From Nostoc sp. CENA543 (lineage in GTDB: Bacteria > Cyanobacteriota > Cyanobacteriia > Cyanobacteriales > Nostocaceae), in assembly GCF_002896875.1 (NCBI RefSeq), contig NZ_CP023278.1, forward strand, positions 868,001 through 932,000: a stretch of DNA of 64,000 bases. The letters are read 5' to 3'. A program made the position numbers and the translations under genes. Position 1 is the stretch's first letter; every line of letters begins with the position of its first letter. This document shows positions 1-9,244 of this stretch, piece by piece. Under the pieces are notes generated by a model. The model worked only from the letters and a program-made list of their open reading frames with translations, ran no database searches and was not told where the DNA came from.

Positions 1-1
1 A

Positions 2-433
2 ATAGCAGCAGGCGCACCGATTTTGTGTGATTGTCGGATGGTAGCTGACGGAGTGACGAGAAAACGTTTACCAGCTAATAACGCGGTAATTTGCACCCTC
101 AACGAGCCGGAAGTCCCAGAATTAGCGAAAAAACTAGGAAATACTAGGTCGGCGGCGGCGTTGGAGTTATGGAAACCTTATTTAGAAGGTGCAATCGTCG
201 CCATTGGTAACGCACCTACAGCCTTATTTAGATTACTAGAAATGTTAGATGCAGGATGCCCCAAACCGGCGGTAATTTTAGGTTTTCCTGTCGGGTTTGT
301 GGGTGCAGCCGAATCCAAAGCTGCATTAGCCGCAGATAGCCGCAATGTACCATTTTTAACTTTACATGGTCGGCGCGGTGGAAGTGCGATCGCCGCCGCC
401 GCCGTTAACGCCCTGGCCACGGAGGAAGAATAA
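2..433 (+). CDS. cobH: Precorrin-8X methylmutase, 3' part (5' end outside window)
   Basis: CobH/CbiC moves the methyl group from C-11 to C-12 of precorrin-8X to give hydrogenobyrinate (or the cobalt equivalent), a late corrin-ring step of cobalamin synthesis in the cytoplasm. The frame is open from base 2, so the gene began upstream. About 143 C-terminal residues are visible. Seen: the GAPILCD stretch followed by MVADGVTRKRL, a TRSAAA segment and the family hallmark GNAPTALF, then a C-terminal GRRGGSAIAAAAVNAL. It ends one base before the start of cobI, so the two are co-transcribed and probably translationally coupled. Family assignment is firm. Whether the substrate carries cobalt (CbiC) or not (CobH) cannot be read from this fragment. 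Confidence 0.93.
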   Translation: MAAGAPILCDCRMVADGVTRKRLPANNAVICTLNEPEVPELAKKLGNTRSAAALELWKPYLEGAIVAIGNAPTALFRLLEMLDAGCPKPAVILGFPVGFVGAAESKAALAADSRNVPFLTLHGRRGGSAIAAAAVNALATEEE

Positions 434-434
434 T

Positions 435-1139
435 ATGACAGCCAAAGGTCGTCTCTACGGAATTGGTGTAGGGCCAGGAGATCCTGAATTATTGACCCTG
501 AAAGCATTGCGGTTATTACGTGCAGCCCCTGTAGTCGCCTATCAATCAGCCACAGACAAAGAAAGTATCGCCAGGGGAATTGTTGCCCAGTATCTCACAG
601 GCGAACAAATCGAAGTCGCCTATCATCTCCCCCGCGCCTTAGAACCGGAAAAAGCCAAAGACATCTACGACCAAGAAATCGCCCCCATCGCCGCACACTT
701 AGCAGCCGGACAAGATGTAGTAGTGTTGTGTGAAGGCGACCCGTTTTTCTACGGTTCATTTATGTATGTATTTACACGCCTATCAGAACAGTACCAAACG
801 GAAGTCGTCCCTGGAGTCTCTTCCTTAATGGCTTGTCCTGTCTCCTTGGGTGTACCCTTCACCTACTACAACGATATCCTCACTGTTTTACCTGCACCCC
901 TACCGGCTGAAGAATTAACCAGCCAACTACTGACAACCGATGCAGCAGCCATTATGAAACTCGGCCGCCACTTTACCAAAGTGCGGGATATCCTGCATCA
1001 ATTAGGACTAGCATCACGGGCATTGTATATTGAACGTGCCACAATGACCCAGCAAAGGATTGTCCCCTTGGATGAGGTTGATCCGGCGGAAGTGCCTTAT
1101 TTTGCGATGATTGTCATACCGACTAAAAATCGACTGTAG
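435..1139 (+). CDS. cobI: Precorrin-2 C(20)-methyltransferase
   Basis: SAM-dependent methylation of precorrin-2 (or cobalt-factor II) at C-20 gives precorrin-3A in corrin-ring synthesis. The 234-residue protein starts with TAKGRLYGIGVGPGDPELLT, the N-terminal glycine/proline loop of the tetrapyrrole methylase fold, and continues with CEGDPFFYGSF and the VVPGVSS motif typical of CobI/CbiL. I chose the ATG at 435, not an in-frame start at 366 inside cobH. It lies one base after the cobH stop and follows GGAGGAAGAA, a strong ribosome-binding site. The length is normal for the family. It is the downstream partner of cobH, a usual cyanobacterial pairing. Confidence 0.93.
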   Translation: MTAKGRLYGIGVGPGDPELLTLKALRLLRAAPVVAYQSATDKESIARGIVAQYLTGEQIEVAYHLPRALEPEKAKDIYDQEIAPIAAHLAAGQDVVVLCEGDPFFYGSFMYVFTRLSEQYQTEVVPGVSSLMACPVSLGVPFTYYNDILTVLPAPLPAEELTSQLLTTDAAAIMKLGRHFTKVRDILHQLGLASRALYIERATMTQQRIVPLDEVDPAEVPYFAMIVIPTKNRL

Positions 1140-1160
1140 AGGGTTATACCATTTTGGATT

Positions 1161-1248
1161 TCAGTTCGTAGTGAGGACTTTAGTCCTTTTCTGTTCGCAG
1201 AGCGTCTCGTAGAGAGAACTAAAGTTCTCTCTACAAACCTTGAATTAT
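1161..1248. repeat. Dispersed double stem-loop repeat, copy 1
   Basis: This intergenic element contains AGGACTTTAGTCCT (1174-1187), a perfect palindrome, and a 10-bp stem AGAGAGAACT/AGTTCTCTCT (1211-1232) with a 2-nt loop. An almost identical element lies at 54283-54374 and a shorter inverted copy at 18795-18830. The hairpins lack a clean U-tract, so I call this a dispersed repeat (MITE- or REP-like), although it could also help terminate cobI transcription. The gap ends with a tandem GCGAATT repeat (about 1317-1337). Confidence 0.75.
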
Positions 1249-1341
1249 ACCAATTCTCCAAAATTAAGCAACAGATGCAAAGCTTGAAACCCAGATGTTA
1301 TCTGACTTTCTTAATTGCGAATTGCGAATTGCGAATTGGTA

Positions 1342-2136
1342 TTAGTTACCCCCACAATATTTATCAATAAACTTTTCTGTAATGGTGCAGAGATACTCAT
1401 CAAGATGGGCTAAAGTTTGTCGAGCGATCGCCTGGGGGACACCACCATAGTAAGCTTGAGCAATACCACCTGTAATGCAAGCAATGGTGTCACTATCGCC
1501 ACCCAGAGAAACCGCATTGCGAATCGCATCTTCAAAGCTAGTGGATTCCAGAAAGGCGATAATGGCTTGGGGGACAGAACCAGGACAACTAGCATCATAT
1601 TGATATGCGGGACGAATTTGGTCTAGGGTGGCTTCGAGGTGATAACCAAAGTTAGCCTGAATGTAGGATTTAATCGCCGTTTGATGATAACCCTGGCGCG
1701 CCAAAAAAATAGCGGCGGCGGTAGCCTGCGCGCCTTTAATTCCTTCAGGATGATTATGGGTGACTTCTGCACTGCGTTTAGCTTCCCTTAACACAGTCTC
1801 TAAATCATCGTAAGCAAAACCAATAGGACTAACACGCATAGCTGCACCATTACCAAAACTGTTGTATGGTTGGCGACTGTGAGACTTAGCCCAATTGCTG
1901 AAGTTGCGACCGTAGCCTGCATACTGATAACGATGGTAATACCAATGAAGTTGGTCAATATACAGACTACTGGGGGGAAATTGGTCAGTATGGAGAATGA
2001 TATCTGCAACCGCCACAGTCAACACCGTGTCATCTGTAAAGCGGGACTGTCTACCAAATAAAGGAAAATCTTTAGTTTTTAGACCATTACCTTCATAGAC
2101 TGAACCAATAATGTCACCAGCGATCGCACCCAGCAT
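1342..2136 (-). CDS. ADP-ribosylglycohydrolase family protein
   Basis: This family hydrolyses ADP-ribose from modified proteins or small molecules using two magnesium ions. The 264-residue protein opens with LGAIAGDIIGSVYEG, the usual start of DraG/ARH-type enzymes. The metal-binding motifs are visible: FTDDTVLTVAVAD near residue 35 and GGDSDTIACITGGIAQAYYG near the C-terminus. The length is typical (260-300). It is a single gene on the minus strand, facing cobI and separated from the kinase genes by about 280 bases. Its target cannot be inferred from the context; no ADP-ribosyltransferase or nitrogenase gene is in the window. The family call is firm. Confidence 0.9.
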   Translation of the reverse strand: MLGAIAGDIIGSVYEGNGLKTKDFPLFGRQSRFTDDTVLTVAVADIILHTDQFPPSSLYIDQLHWYYHRYQYAGYGRNFSNWAKSHSRQPYNSFGNGAAMRVSPIGFAYDDLETVLREAKRSAEVTHNHPEGIKGAQATAAAIFLARQGYHQTAIKSYIQANFGYHLEATLDQIRPAYQYDASCPGSVPQAIIAFLESTSFEDAIRNAVSLGGDSDTIACITGGIAQAYYGGVPQAIARQTLAHLDEYLCTITEKFIDKYCGGN

Positions 2137-2307
2137 AATCCCTAATTGTATGTAATATTAAGCGAGTTTTTCTAGTCAGACTACGGCTTTGTATGGAATT
2201 GCTCCAGTATAAATTCGTCCTGATAACTCACCTAATTGATGGTTGAGAATTACTTTATCACCATCTTTTCAATTAAAGTTGCATTCTGCAAAGTCCTGGT
2301 TCTTCGT

Positions 2308-2399
2308 TATGGGACTTCCAGAAAATAAACTCTCCAAATTTCTCTTCTTCAAAACAACTGTTTTCCCCCTGCCCCCTGCTTTCTGCTCCCTTGCCATCA
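2308..2399. repeat. Dispersed repeat (GGGACTTCCAGAAAATAAA type), copy 1
   Basis: The intergenic stretch between the ADP-ribosylglycohydrolase and the kinase genes carries GGGACTTCCAGAAAATAAA followed by a CTCCAAATTTC block and a C-rich tract (CCCCCTGCCCCCTGC). The same 19 bases, a related TCCAATTTC block and a similar C-rich tract recur at about 6829-6900. It is probably an internal remnant of a small mobile element. A short open frame across it (2243-2443, + strand) has no protein-like features and is not annotated. Confidence 0.5.
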
Positions 2400-2417
2400 A
2401 CGTGATAGTATATTTTT

Positions 2418-3623
2418 TTAATTTTGAATTTGGAATTTTGTAGGTGCTAGCCTTTTCTCCGAGACGCTAGGCGAATCAGCAGGACATTTTGCATTGGCAT
2501 TAGCTTCTTCTCTGGTAGCAGGAATGATAACTCTAAAAGTTGTTCCCACATTGAGTTCACTAGTGACTGTAATCTCGCCACCATGAACATCGACGCACTT
2601 TTTGACAATAGATAAACCTAAACCAGTCCCTGGAGTTTTACCAACATTGAGTCCTCGGTAAAAGGGTGTGAATAATTTAGCCATATCTTGAGATGTTAAC
2701 CCAATACCCTGGTCAATAATTTGAAATTCAATGTGGTTGGGCTGACATTGTAAGGCCAAGGTGACAGTGCTGTCTGCTGGTGAATACTTGATGGCATTTT
2801 CGAGCAAATTAGTCAGGATGTGTTGCAATAAATGGGGGTCAACACTGTACATCATATTTTTTGTTGTCTCACCCTCCACTCTCAATACCAGTCTATTGGC
2901 GGTGGGTAAGTAAGACTCTAAATCTGCCATGAGACTAGAACAAAAATAGTAAATATCTATCAGTGTGGGTTGACAATGAAACTGTTCTTGTTCTAACTGA
3001 CCAACAACTAAAATATCTGTGATCAGTTTTGCCATGTGCTTGATAGCTTGTTTACTCCGTTCAAGATGAGCTAGTTTCTGCTCAGGAGTGAGGGAATTTG
3101 GCTCTTCTAAGAGTTCTAAACTCATGAGTAAAGAACTTAAGGGGTTGCGAAATTCATGGGATACGATGGAAACAAATTGTGATTTGAGTTCATTCAGCCG
3201 TTTTTCTTGAGCTAAGGCTTTCTGAATAGCTTGTTCAGCACGATGATTAGCTAGAGCCACCTGAATGGCAATACTTAAATCCTGCCCCTCGAATGGTTTG
3301 ACAATGTAACCATAAGGATGGGCTGCGATCGCCTCTTTTAATGTAGACTCATCGGCATGGGCGGTGAGAAACACTACAGGTATGTTGAATTGTTGTAATA
3401 TCTGATTTGCTGCTACAATCCCTGTGGTGTTACCTTGCAAATAAATATCCATTAACACCAAATCTGGTTGATTTCTCGCCACCAGTTCTAAAGCTTTCTG
3501 TGCCGAATTGGCAGTTCCAGCGATTCTGTAACCTAATCTTTGAAGATGTTGTTTGATATCTAGGGCAATCACCCATTCATCTTCAACAATCAAAATACTA
3601 GAATTAGAAGCTGTCTGTGCCAT
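2418..3623 (-). CDS. Response regulator-histidine kinase hybrid
   Basis: The 401-residue cytoplasmic signalling protein has a receiver domain first (about residues 8-125, beginning SSILIVEDEWVIALDIKQH, with LVLMDIYL around the phospho-acceptor Asp), then a HisKA domain with the phospho-accepting His in IVSHEFRNPLSS, and an HATPase domain with the GTGLGLSIVKK box. It has no transmembrane segments or PAS domain. I start it at the ATG at 3623, not an upstream in-frame codon. This ATG lies one base after the stop of the upstream kinase gene, behind AAAAAAGG as ribosome-binding site. The coupling suggests that the two proteins are made in fixed ratio and act in one phosphorelay. No output DNA-binding domain is present. 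Confidence 0.9.
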   Translation of the reverse strand: MAQTASNSSILIVEDEWVIALDIKQHLQRLGYRIAGTANSAQKALELVARNQPDLVLMDIYLQGNTTGIVAANQILQQFNIPVVFLTAHADESTLKEAIAAHPYGYIVKPFEGQDLSIAIQVALANHRAEQAIQKALAQEKRLNELKSQFVSIVSHEFRNPLSSLLMSLELLEEPNSLTPEQKLAHLERSKQAIKHMAKLITDILVVGQLEQEQFHCQPTLIDIYYFCSSLMADLESYLPTANRLVLRVEGETTKNMMYSVDPHLLQHILTNLLENAIKYSPADSTVTLALQCQPNHIEFQIIDQGIGLTSQDMAKLFTPFYRGLNVGKTPGTGLGLSIVKKCVDVHGGEITVTSELNVGTTFRVIIPATREEANANAKCPADSPSVSEKRLAPTKFQIQN

Positions 3624-3624
3624 A

Positions 3625-6606
3625 CTACGACCTTTTTTGAAAGCGAATCTTAAATTCACTGCCTCGTTGCCGATTTAACTGAATTTCACCGCCAATTTGT
3701 TCTGTTAGTCCATATACTAGTTGCATTCCTAGTGATGTAGTACACTGGGAACCGAAATCAGCAGGAATGCCAACACCGTCATCTTTCACTACCAAGCAAT
3801 AATAGTCAGTCTCATCCTCTAGCCAGAATTGCAGGGTGATTTCACCTTTTTGCTGGGGAAAAGCATACTTGAGGGCATTAGATACTAATTCATTAATGAT
3901 TAAGCCACAGGGAACAGCTGTATCTAAGTCTAGTTCTAAATCAGCCACTTCTAATGTGACCTCGATCTCTGAATCAACAGTAGTGTAGGATTGCACTAAA
4001 TTTCCCACTAGTTCTGGAACATAAAAAGCAAAATTAATGCGCGATAGGTTTTTAGAACGATAAAGTCGTTCATGGATTAATGCCATTGTTTTGACTCGAC
4101 GCTGACTTTCGGTGAGTAACTTCAGTACAGCTGGGTCTTTGATGCTATTGGTCTGTAAGCTTAATAAGCTAGAAACCATTTGCATATTATTTTTGACTCG
4201 GTGATACACTTCCCGCAACAACACCTCCTTTTCTTTCAAAGAAGTACGAATTTTTTCCTCAATTTCTTTGCGTTCTTGCAGTTCGGTTTGCAGTTGTCCA
4301 TAAAGTTCTGATTGTTGAATCGCAATTGCTAATTGATTACCTATCTGTTCTAGTAATTCAATTTCCCAAGTTTCCCAATTACGGGGGGCGGTATTCTGAT
4401 AAATTGCTAACAAGCCCCACAGACTATCTCCGCAAATAATGGGGGCAATTGCATAAGCCCTGGCTTGAAATTGTTCTAGAAGTGCGATGTGACAATCTTG
4501 GTGTCCCACGGTGTAAATATCGCTCACAGCAAAGGTTTCGTGATTTTTATACCTGCCTCCTTGGGTTTGTTGTAAATAACTATCTTCCCAAACCTCTTGA
4601 AAATCTGGGCTTACAAGCTTTTTCCACCCCTTACTAACGGACTCAACGATAAAACTCCCACTCCAATCGGGATGAAAACGATAAACAGCCGCCCGATCTA
4701 CACTCAATGTATGCCTAACTTCCGTGACAGCAGTGGTAAGAATGGCATCTAAATCTAAAAATTGGCGAATTTCTTGGGTAATTAGCCTCAATAACCTTTC
4801 TTTCCTGGCTTGTTGTTGTCTAGTGGCTTCTGCTTGTTTGCGTTCTGTAATATCGTTACCAGTGGTGAGAAAACAGGGAATTCCGTCTACATGAATACAT
4901 TCGGCAGATGTTAAAAAAGTGCGTATCTCTCCTGTTCTAGTGCGGATGGCACATTCCAGATCACGTACACTACCCTTGGCTAATATTTGCTGACGAATTA
5001 TTCCCTCATAGGCTGGATCAGCAAAAAAAGTGAAGTCCTCTGGAGTTTGGGTGATTAATTGTTCACGGGAATAGCCGAAAAGCTGACAAAATGCTTCATT
5101 GGCTTCAATAAAGCGTTGATCTAGCAAGGACATAATCACGATGGGATAGGGCGAGGCGTGAAAAATTTGCTCGAATCTGGCTTCGGCTTGCTGGAGTTGT
5201 TGAGTGCGTTCTGCAACTCGTTGTTCTAGTTCTTGGTTGAGTTTTTGTAAGGCGGCTTCGGCTTGTTGACGTTCCCTGAGTTCTTGCTGCACCTGTTGAT
5301 AGAGTTGTGCTTGCTGGACTGCGATCGCTAATTGATCAGCAACTTTCCTTGATAGTTCTACTTCTTCATCTTTCCAGGGACTTTCACTTTCCGGTTTGGT
5401 GAGTGATAAGCTACCCCAAATTGTACCGTTCACGATAATGGGTGTTAACAGCCATACTTGAGTAAATTTCTGGGCTAGTTGTTTGTGGATGGGATCATTA
5501 ATTTCATCTACGCCATTAATTCGCACCACTTGCTGCTGTTTGAGTTGGGCTGCGTAGAGATTTCCCTGATCAGGAATTTCTAAACCTATGCTATCTGGGA
5601 TAGATTCATCTAAGCGATGAACTGCCAAAACTTTCCAAATCTGCTGTTCTGGTAAATACTGAATAATGGAAGTTCGATTGACTGCTAATAATTGTGTGAC
5701 TTCTGCTGTCGCTGTGGAAAAAATCGTCTGTAAATCCAGGGAACTGCGAATAATTTGCACTACTCGATTTAAAGCCTGTGCTTGCTGTGCTTGACTTTTT
5801 AAAGCTTTTTCTGCGGCTTTGCGATCTGTGACATCTCGTGAAATACATAATATCGATTCAATTGTGTTGTCATAGCTCAACTCTGGGGCGATCGCCATTT
5901 CAAAGTCACGTATACCGTTAAGCGTCTCTACTTCAAATTCAATGATTTGTTTTTTTCCTGTTTGCAGTAAAGTTTTGGCAGCACTTTCCCAAGTGTTGAC
6001 CATGACTGGTGACATTCCCAACTCACGACAGGTTTTGCCCAAAAACACTGGTGCTGGAATTCCTGAAATGTTGGTCAGGGATGGACTAACATAAAGATGC
6101 CGCAGTTGTGTATCAAAACGTTCAATAATGTCGGGGGAATTTTCTACTAAGGTTTGATATTGTTGTTGTGATTCTTGCAAGGCTGTTGCTGTAGCTTGGG
6201 AATCATCTACAGACAAAGAAGTTTTCTGGATTGCCTGCTCAATTGCTTGTACTAATTTGTCAATTTGATGGGGAGATTTGAGAATATAATCATCTAACCC
6301 TGCTTTCATGGCTGCCACTACGGTTGCGATATCATGGCTATCTGTAAACATGATCACAGGACAAGCCTGATGATGCTCTTTTATGGTTTGCAACACCTCG
6401 ATTCCGGTTGCCCAGGATAAATTGTCATCGGTGATGACTAAATCAAAGTTAGCATTGGCGATCGCTTGAGCTAAATCTTCTACATTCAAAATTTCCTTAA
6501 TTTCCCATCCTGGCAATTTTTGGGAGAGTGCTGTGATGATCCAAGCACTCTCTACAGGGTTAGAGTTAATTAACAAAATTCTTGGCAACAGGCTATCTCG
6601 TCCCAT
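3625..6606 (-). CDS. Multi-sensor histidine kinase (REC-PAS-GAF-PAS-GAF-HisKA_2)
   Basis: The 993-residue soluble sensor kinase has these domains in order: receiver-like domain (about 5-130, LVITDDN around the Asp pocket), PAS (about 145-270), GAF (about 285-435), a Gln/Glu-rich coiled coil (about 435-480), PAS (about 485-590), GAF (about 610-765), then a HisKA_2 domain with REVYHRVKNNMQMVSSLLSLQ holding the phospho-accepting His, and an HATPase domain. HisKA_2 is the type used by many light- and stress-sensing kinases. No GAF cysteine for bilin attachment was confirmed. The start at 6606 follows AAGGGGGTTGAG; an in-frame ATG 66 bases upstream has no such site. The next kinase gene starts one base after its stop. 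Confidence 0.9.
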   Translation of the reverse strand: MGRDSLLPRILLINSNPVESAWIITALSQKLPGWEIKEILNVEDLAQAIANANFDLVITDDNLSWATGIEVLQTIKEHHQACPVIMFTDSHDIATVVAAMKAGLDDYILKSPHQIDKLVQAIEQAIQKTSLSVDDSQATATALQESQQQYQTLVENSPDIIERFDTQLRHLYVSPSLTNISGIPAPVFLGKTCRELGMSPVMVNTWESAAKTLLQTGKKQIIEFEVETLNGIRDFEMAIAPELSYDNTIESILCISRDVTDRKAAEKALKSQAQQAQALNRVVQIIRSSLDLQTIFSTATAEVTQLLAVNRTSIIQYLPEQQIWKVLAVHRLDESIPDSIGLEIPDQGNLYAAQLKQQQVVRINGVDEINDPIHKQLAQKFTQVWLLTPIIVNGTIWGSLSLTKPESESPWKDEEVELSRKVADQLAIAVQQAQLYQQVQQELRERQQAEAALQKLNQELEQRVAERTQQLQQAEARFEQIFHASPYPIVIMSLLDQRFIEANEAFCQLFGYSREQLITQTPEDFTFFADPAYEGIIRQQILAKGSVRDLECAIRTRTGEIRTFLTSAECIHVDGIPCFLTTGNDITERKQAEATRQQQARKERLLRLITQEIRQFLDLDAILTTAVTEVRHTLSVDRAAVYRFHPDWSGSFIVESVSKGWKKLVSPDFQEVWEDSYLQQTQGGRYKNHETFAVSDIYTVGHQDCHIALLEQFQARAYAIAPIICGDSLWGLLAIYQNTAPRNWETWEIELLEQIGNQLAIAIQQSELYGQLQTELQERKEIEEKIRTSLKEKEVLLREVYHRVKNNMQMVSSLLSLQTNSIKDPAVLKLLTESQRRVKTMALIHERLYRSKNLSRINFAFYVPELVGNLVQSYTTVDSEIEVTLEVADLELDLDTAVPCGLIINELVSNALKYAFPQQKGEITLQFWLEDETDYYCLVVKDDGVGIPADFGSQCTTSLGMQLVYGLTEQIGGEIQLNRQRGSEFKIRFQKRS

Positions 6607-7295
6607 CTCAACCCCCTTGGGAAATTCACAATTTACCAATCCCCTACGGGATGTAGCTACAAAATTCCCCATTAATGACGCTACTAATTTATTTATGAAA
6701 AAACTCGGTTAACTTCTGCATCTATAATTTGGTTCTCTGTTATTATTTGCCCATTACCTAACTACGCCAATAGTTTGGTTATGCCATATTGCGATCATCA
6801 GAGTCAAGTTCAACTCTCCTATATATTAAGGGACTTCCAGAAAATAAATTATCCAATTTCCGAGAGAGAATATTTTGATTTTCCCCCTGCCTCTCTGCTC
6901 ACAACAGCGATTGTATATTTTTTTAGTTGGAAGTCTCTAAGTCTGTACGAAAAAATCAGGATTTTCAGAAAAGTAAACCTAGATCAACTTTTCCGCTATT
7001 TTTTCCCTTCTCTTCTTCCCACTACAAATATTTACACTGTTTTAGTTATTTTTTTTTATAATACTTCCTCCTCAAGATAGATTTTTTCATCATCAAAAAT
7101 CCTGATTTATTAAAAAATCAAGATATATCATTTGCTCTATCAACTAAAATAAATTCATTAGTATATTTTTGTATAATATTTTTAGATAAATACATAATTT
7201 AGAGATAAATCGATAAATATAATTCCCAGCTAATTGCTAATAGCAAAGTGCTATCTTAAGGTCAAAGTCATTTGCTCACATGAGAGGAAAATGCT
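6607..7295. other. Long A+T-rich intergenic region upstream of the aldolase gene
   Basis: There is no convincing gene here. An open frame of 101 codons (6775-7080, +) runs through the dispersed repeat GGGACTTCCAGAAAATAAA at about 6829 and through T-rich low-complexity sequence, and its translation shows no domain or sensible composition. The last 200 bases are very A+T-rich and should hold the promoter of the aldolase gene, whose ribosome-binding site GAGAGGAAA lies at about 7280. I see no clear -10/-35 pair that I would defend. Confidence 0.5.
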
Positions 7296-8378
7296 ATGAC
7301 TGCTACACTCATAGAAAGCAATTCTCTTGAGTCATTATTGGGGAATGAAGCCGAAAATTTGCTCAATTATACAGCCAAAGTCTCTAAAGATTTACTGCAT
7401 TTACCTGGATCTGACTTTATAGACCGAGTTTGGTTAAATAGCGATCGCCATCCCCAAGTCTTGCGTAATCTCCAGCAGCTTTATTCTAGTGGACGGTTAG
7501 CAAATACTGGTTATCTCTCAATTTTGCCTGTAGATCAAGGGATTGAACACTCAGCCGGTGCTTCCTTTGCACCCAATCCCATTTATTTTGATCCAGAAAA
7601 TATTATCAAATTAGCGATCGCCGCAGGTTGTAATGCTGTCGCTACAACTTTAGGAGTATTAGGGAGTGTATCGCGTAAATATGCTCACAAAATCCCTTTT
7701 ATCGCCAAAATTAACCATAATGAATTGTTGACGGTTCCTAATCAATTCGACCAAGTATTATTTGCTGATGTCGAACAAGCTTGGAATTTAGGTGCAGTCG
7801 CCATTGGTGCAACCATTTACTTTGGTTCAGAACAATCAACTAGACAAATTCAAGAAATCAGTCAAGCTTTTAAATACGCCCATGAGTTGGGGATGGTAAC
7901 TATTCTCTGGTGTTATTTGCGAAATAATGCTTTTAAACAAGATAAAGATTATCACGTTGCAGCTGACCTTACAGGACAAGCCAATCATTTAGGCGTGAGC
8001 ATTGAAGCTGACATCATTAAACAAAAACTGCCAGAAAATAATCATGGTTATGAAGCAGTAGCTAAAGCCACAGGTCAAAGCTACGGTAAAATTGACCAAC
8101 GAGTATACACAGAATTAACCAGTGATCATCCCATCGATTTAACCCGTTATCAAGTATTAAATTGCTACTGTGGACGCTCAGGTTTAATTAACTCCGGTGG
8201 TGCTTCTGGGAAAAATGATTTTGCTGAAGCTGTGCGTACAGCCGTGATTAATAAACGTGCTGGAGGTACAGGTTTAATTTCAGGAAGAAAGACTTTTCAA
8301 CGACCTTTTGAAGAAGGGGTGAAACTATTTCACGCCATTCAGGATGTTTATTTATCGCCAGAAATCACAATAGCATGA
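7296..8378 (+). CDS. fbaB: Class I fructose-bisphosphate aldolase (DhnA/FbaB type)
   Basis: The enzyme cleaves fructose-1,6-bisphosphate to dihydroxyacetone phosphate and glyceraldehyde-3-phosphate (and the reverse in the Calvin cycle and gluconeogenesis) through a lysine Schiff base, without a metal. The 360-residue protein shows the DhnA-type hallmarks [16 protein letters not shown] near residue 75, [11 protein letters not shown], and the phosphate-binding glycines in [19 protein letters not shown] and [15 protein letters not shown] near the C-terminus. The start ATG follows GAGAGGAAAATGCT, a good ribosome-binding site. It is a monocistronic gene with long flanking gaps. Cyanobacteria usually also carry a class II enzyme. 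The family call is firm. Confidence 0.93.
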   Translation: MTATLIESNSLESLLGNEAENLLNYTAKVSKDLLHLPGSDFIDRVWLNSDRHPQVLRNLQQLYSSGRLANTGYLSILPVDQGIEHSAGASFAPNPIYFDPENIIKLAIAAGCNAVATTLGVLGSVSRKYAHKIPFIAKINHNELLTVPNQFDQVLFADVEQAWNLGAVAIGATIYFGSEQSTRQIQEISQAFKYAHELGMVTILWCYLRNNAFKQDKDYHVAADLTGQANHLGVSIEADIIKQKLPENNHGYEAVAKATGQSYGKIDQRVYTELTSDHPIDLTRYQVLNCYCGRSGLINSGGASGKNDFAEAVRTAVINKRAGGTGLISGRKTFQRPFEEGVKLFHAIQDVYLSPEITIA

Positions 8379-8386
8379 TTAAAGTT

Positions 8387-8615
8387 AGAAGGCAAAAGGT
8401 AAAAGGTAAAAAATAATTAATTCTCTAGCACATTTTATAGAACAGAATAATGAATAAAGCCTAATAAGTAGGCTGAATTATTTCTGTAAATGGATTTCAT
8501 TTTTTTGATGACTCCCTATAAAATTGGGATTTTAATCCTTTACCCTAAAACTACCTAAAGAGACAAATAATCTTTTATCTTTTGACTTTTGCCTTTTGAC
8601 TTTTGCCTTTCTCCT
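8387..8615. repeat. Inverted pair of heptamer-type low-complexity repeats
   Basis: At 8387-8414 the sequence repeats GGCAAAAGGTAAAAGGTAAAA. At 8572-8612 the complementary style TTTTGACTTTTGCC occurs about three times in a row. The two blocks form an imperfect inverted pair enclosing about 170 bases without a gene, downstream of the aldolase. Such short tandem repeats are frequent in Nostoc-like genomes. The arrangement may be a small non-autonomous element or a bidirectional terminator. An in-frame ATG at 8596 lies inside the right block and is unlikely to be a true start. Confidence 0.45.
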
Positions 8616-8697
8616 TCCTAATCCCTACCTAAAGAAAGACGTTAGCAATATTGAAAATTATCTAACTTTGTGTAAGAGCAGAACGGGGATTTTTTCA

Positions 8698-9042
8698 ATG
8701 TTGACAATCAAAAATAGAATCAATCAGTGGCAGCATAAAATCACTTTAGTAATGCTAATCGGGTTAATTTGGTTGCTGGGTTTACCTACAAACTCTGTTA
8801 ATGCTGCTGGTTATTATTCAGCTAGAGACCACAAAACAGAATTAGCTACACCTTATTACACCCATCAACAACGCCGCATAGGATATACAGAACCTACTAG
8901 TCCCTACTACAAGGCCAAAAACAGAAAACACATCACCAGAAACAGCGATGAATATCTTGAGGGTGGTAATCAAAGCCGAGAAGTTACTCCTCAAGAATTA
9001 GGTAGGATTAAACAACAAAAACATTCTATATCTAGGCAATAA
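8698..9042 (+). CDS. Small secreted protein of unknown function
   Basis: I do not recognise this family. From the ATG at 8698 the product is 114 residues: a basic N-terminus (MLTIKNRINQWQHK), a hydrophobic helix (ITLVMLIGLIWLLGLP) and a small-residue stretch ending VNAAG that reads as a signal peptide with cleavage near residue 37. The mature part is rich in Tyr, Thr and basic residues (GYYSARDHK, PYYTHQQRRIGY, PYYKAKNRKH), with three spaced PYY/GYY pairs and no cysteine, so it is probably a small periplasmic or exported basic protein. A longer frame from 8596 begins in low-complexity repeat DNA and would bury the signal peptide, so I prefer 8698. It stands alone. Confidence 0.55.
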   Translation: MLTIKNRINQWQHKITLVMLIGLIWLLGLPTNSVNAAGYYSARDHKTELATPYYTHQQRRIGYTEPTSPYYKAKNRKHITRNSDEYLEGGNQSREVTPQELGRIKQQKHSISRQ

Positions 9043-9244
9043 AATTACTAGAACAGAATGTACGAAATCGTACAATAATGCAGTGAAATTTATCTCCTTT
9101 TGTCTTTTGTTGCTAATATCAATTCTCCGACATTCGGTAACAGGCGCAAAATCTGAAACTTGATCTTTTTTTACTAGTCTCTATTTTTGAGACAAATTCT
9201 GGGATATCCTAAGATAAGTGAAAGATTTGCCAAATAGAGTAAGA

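Noticed and set aside
178-507. Open frame of 109 codons on the minus strand across cobH/cobI
   Set aside because: It lies antisense to two certain cobalamin genes; composition and start context do not support it.
1161-1248. Rho-independent terminator of cobI
   Set aside because: The stems are perfect but lack a following U-run, and the same element recurs elsewhere, so a dispersed repeat is the better call; a terminating effect is still possible.
6775-7080. 101-codon frame on the + strand upstream of the aldolase gene
   Set aside because: It runs through a dispersed repeat and T-rich low-complexity DNA; no ribosome-binding site, domain or signal.
8596-8697. Longer N-terminus for the small secreted protein
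   Set aside because: The extra codons lie in tandem repeat DNA and would hide a good signal peptide that begins at 8698.
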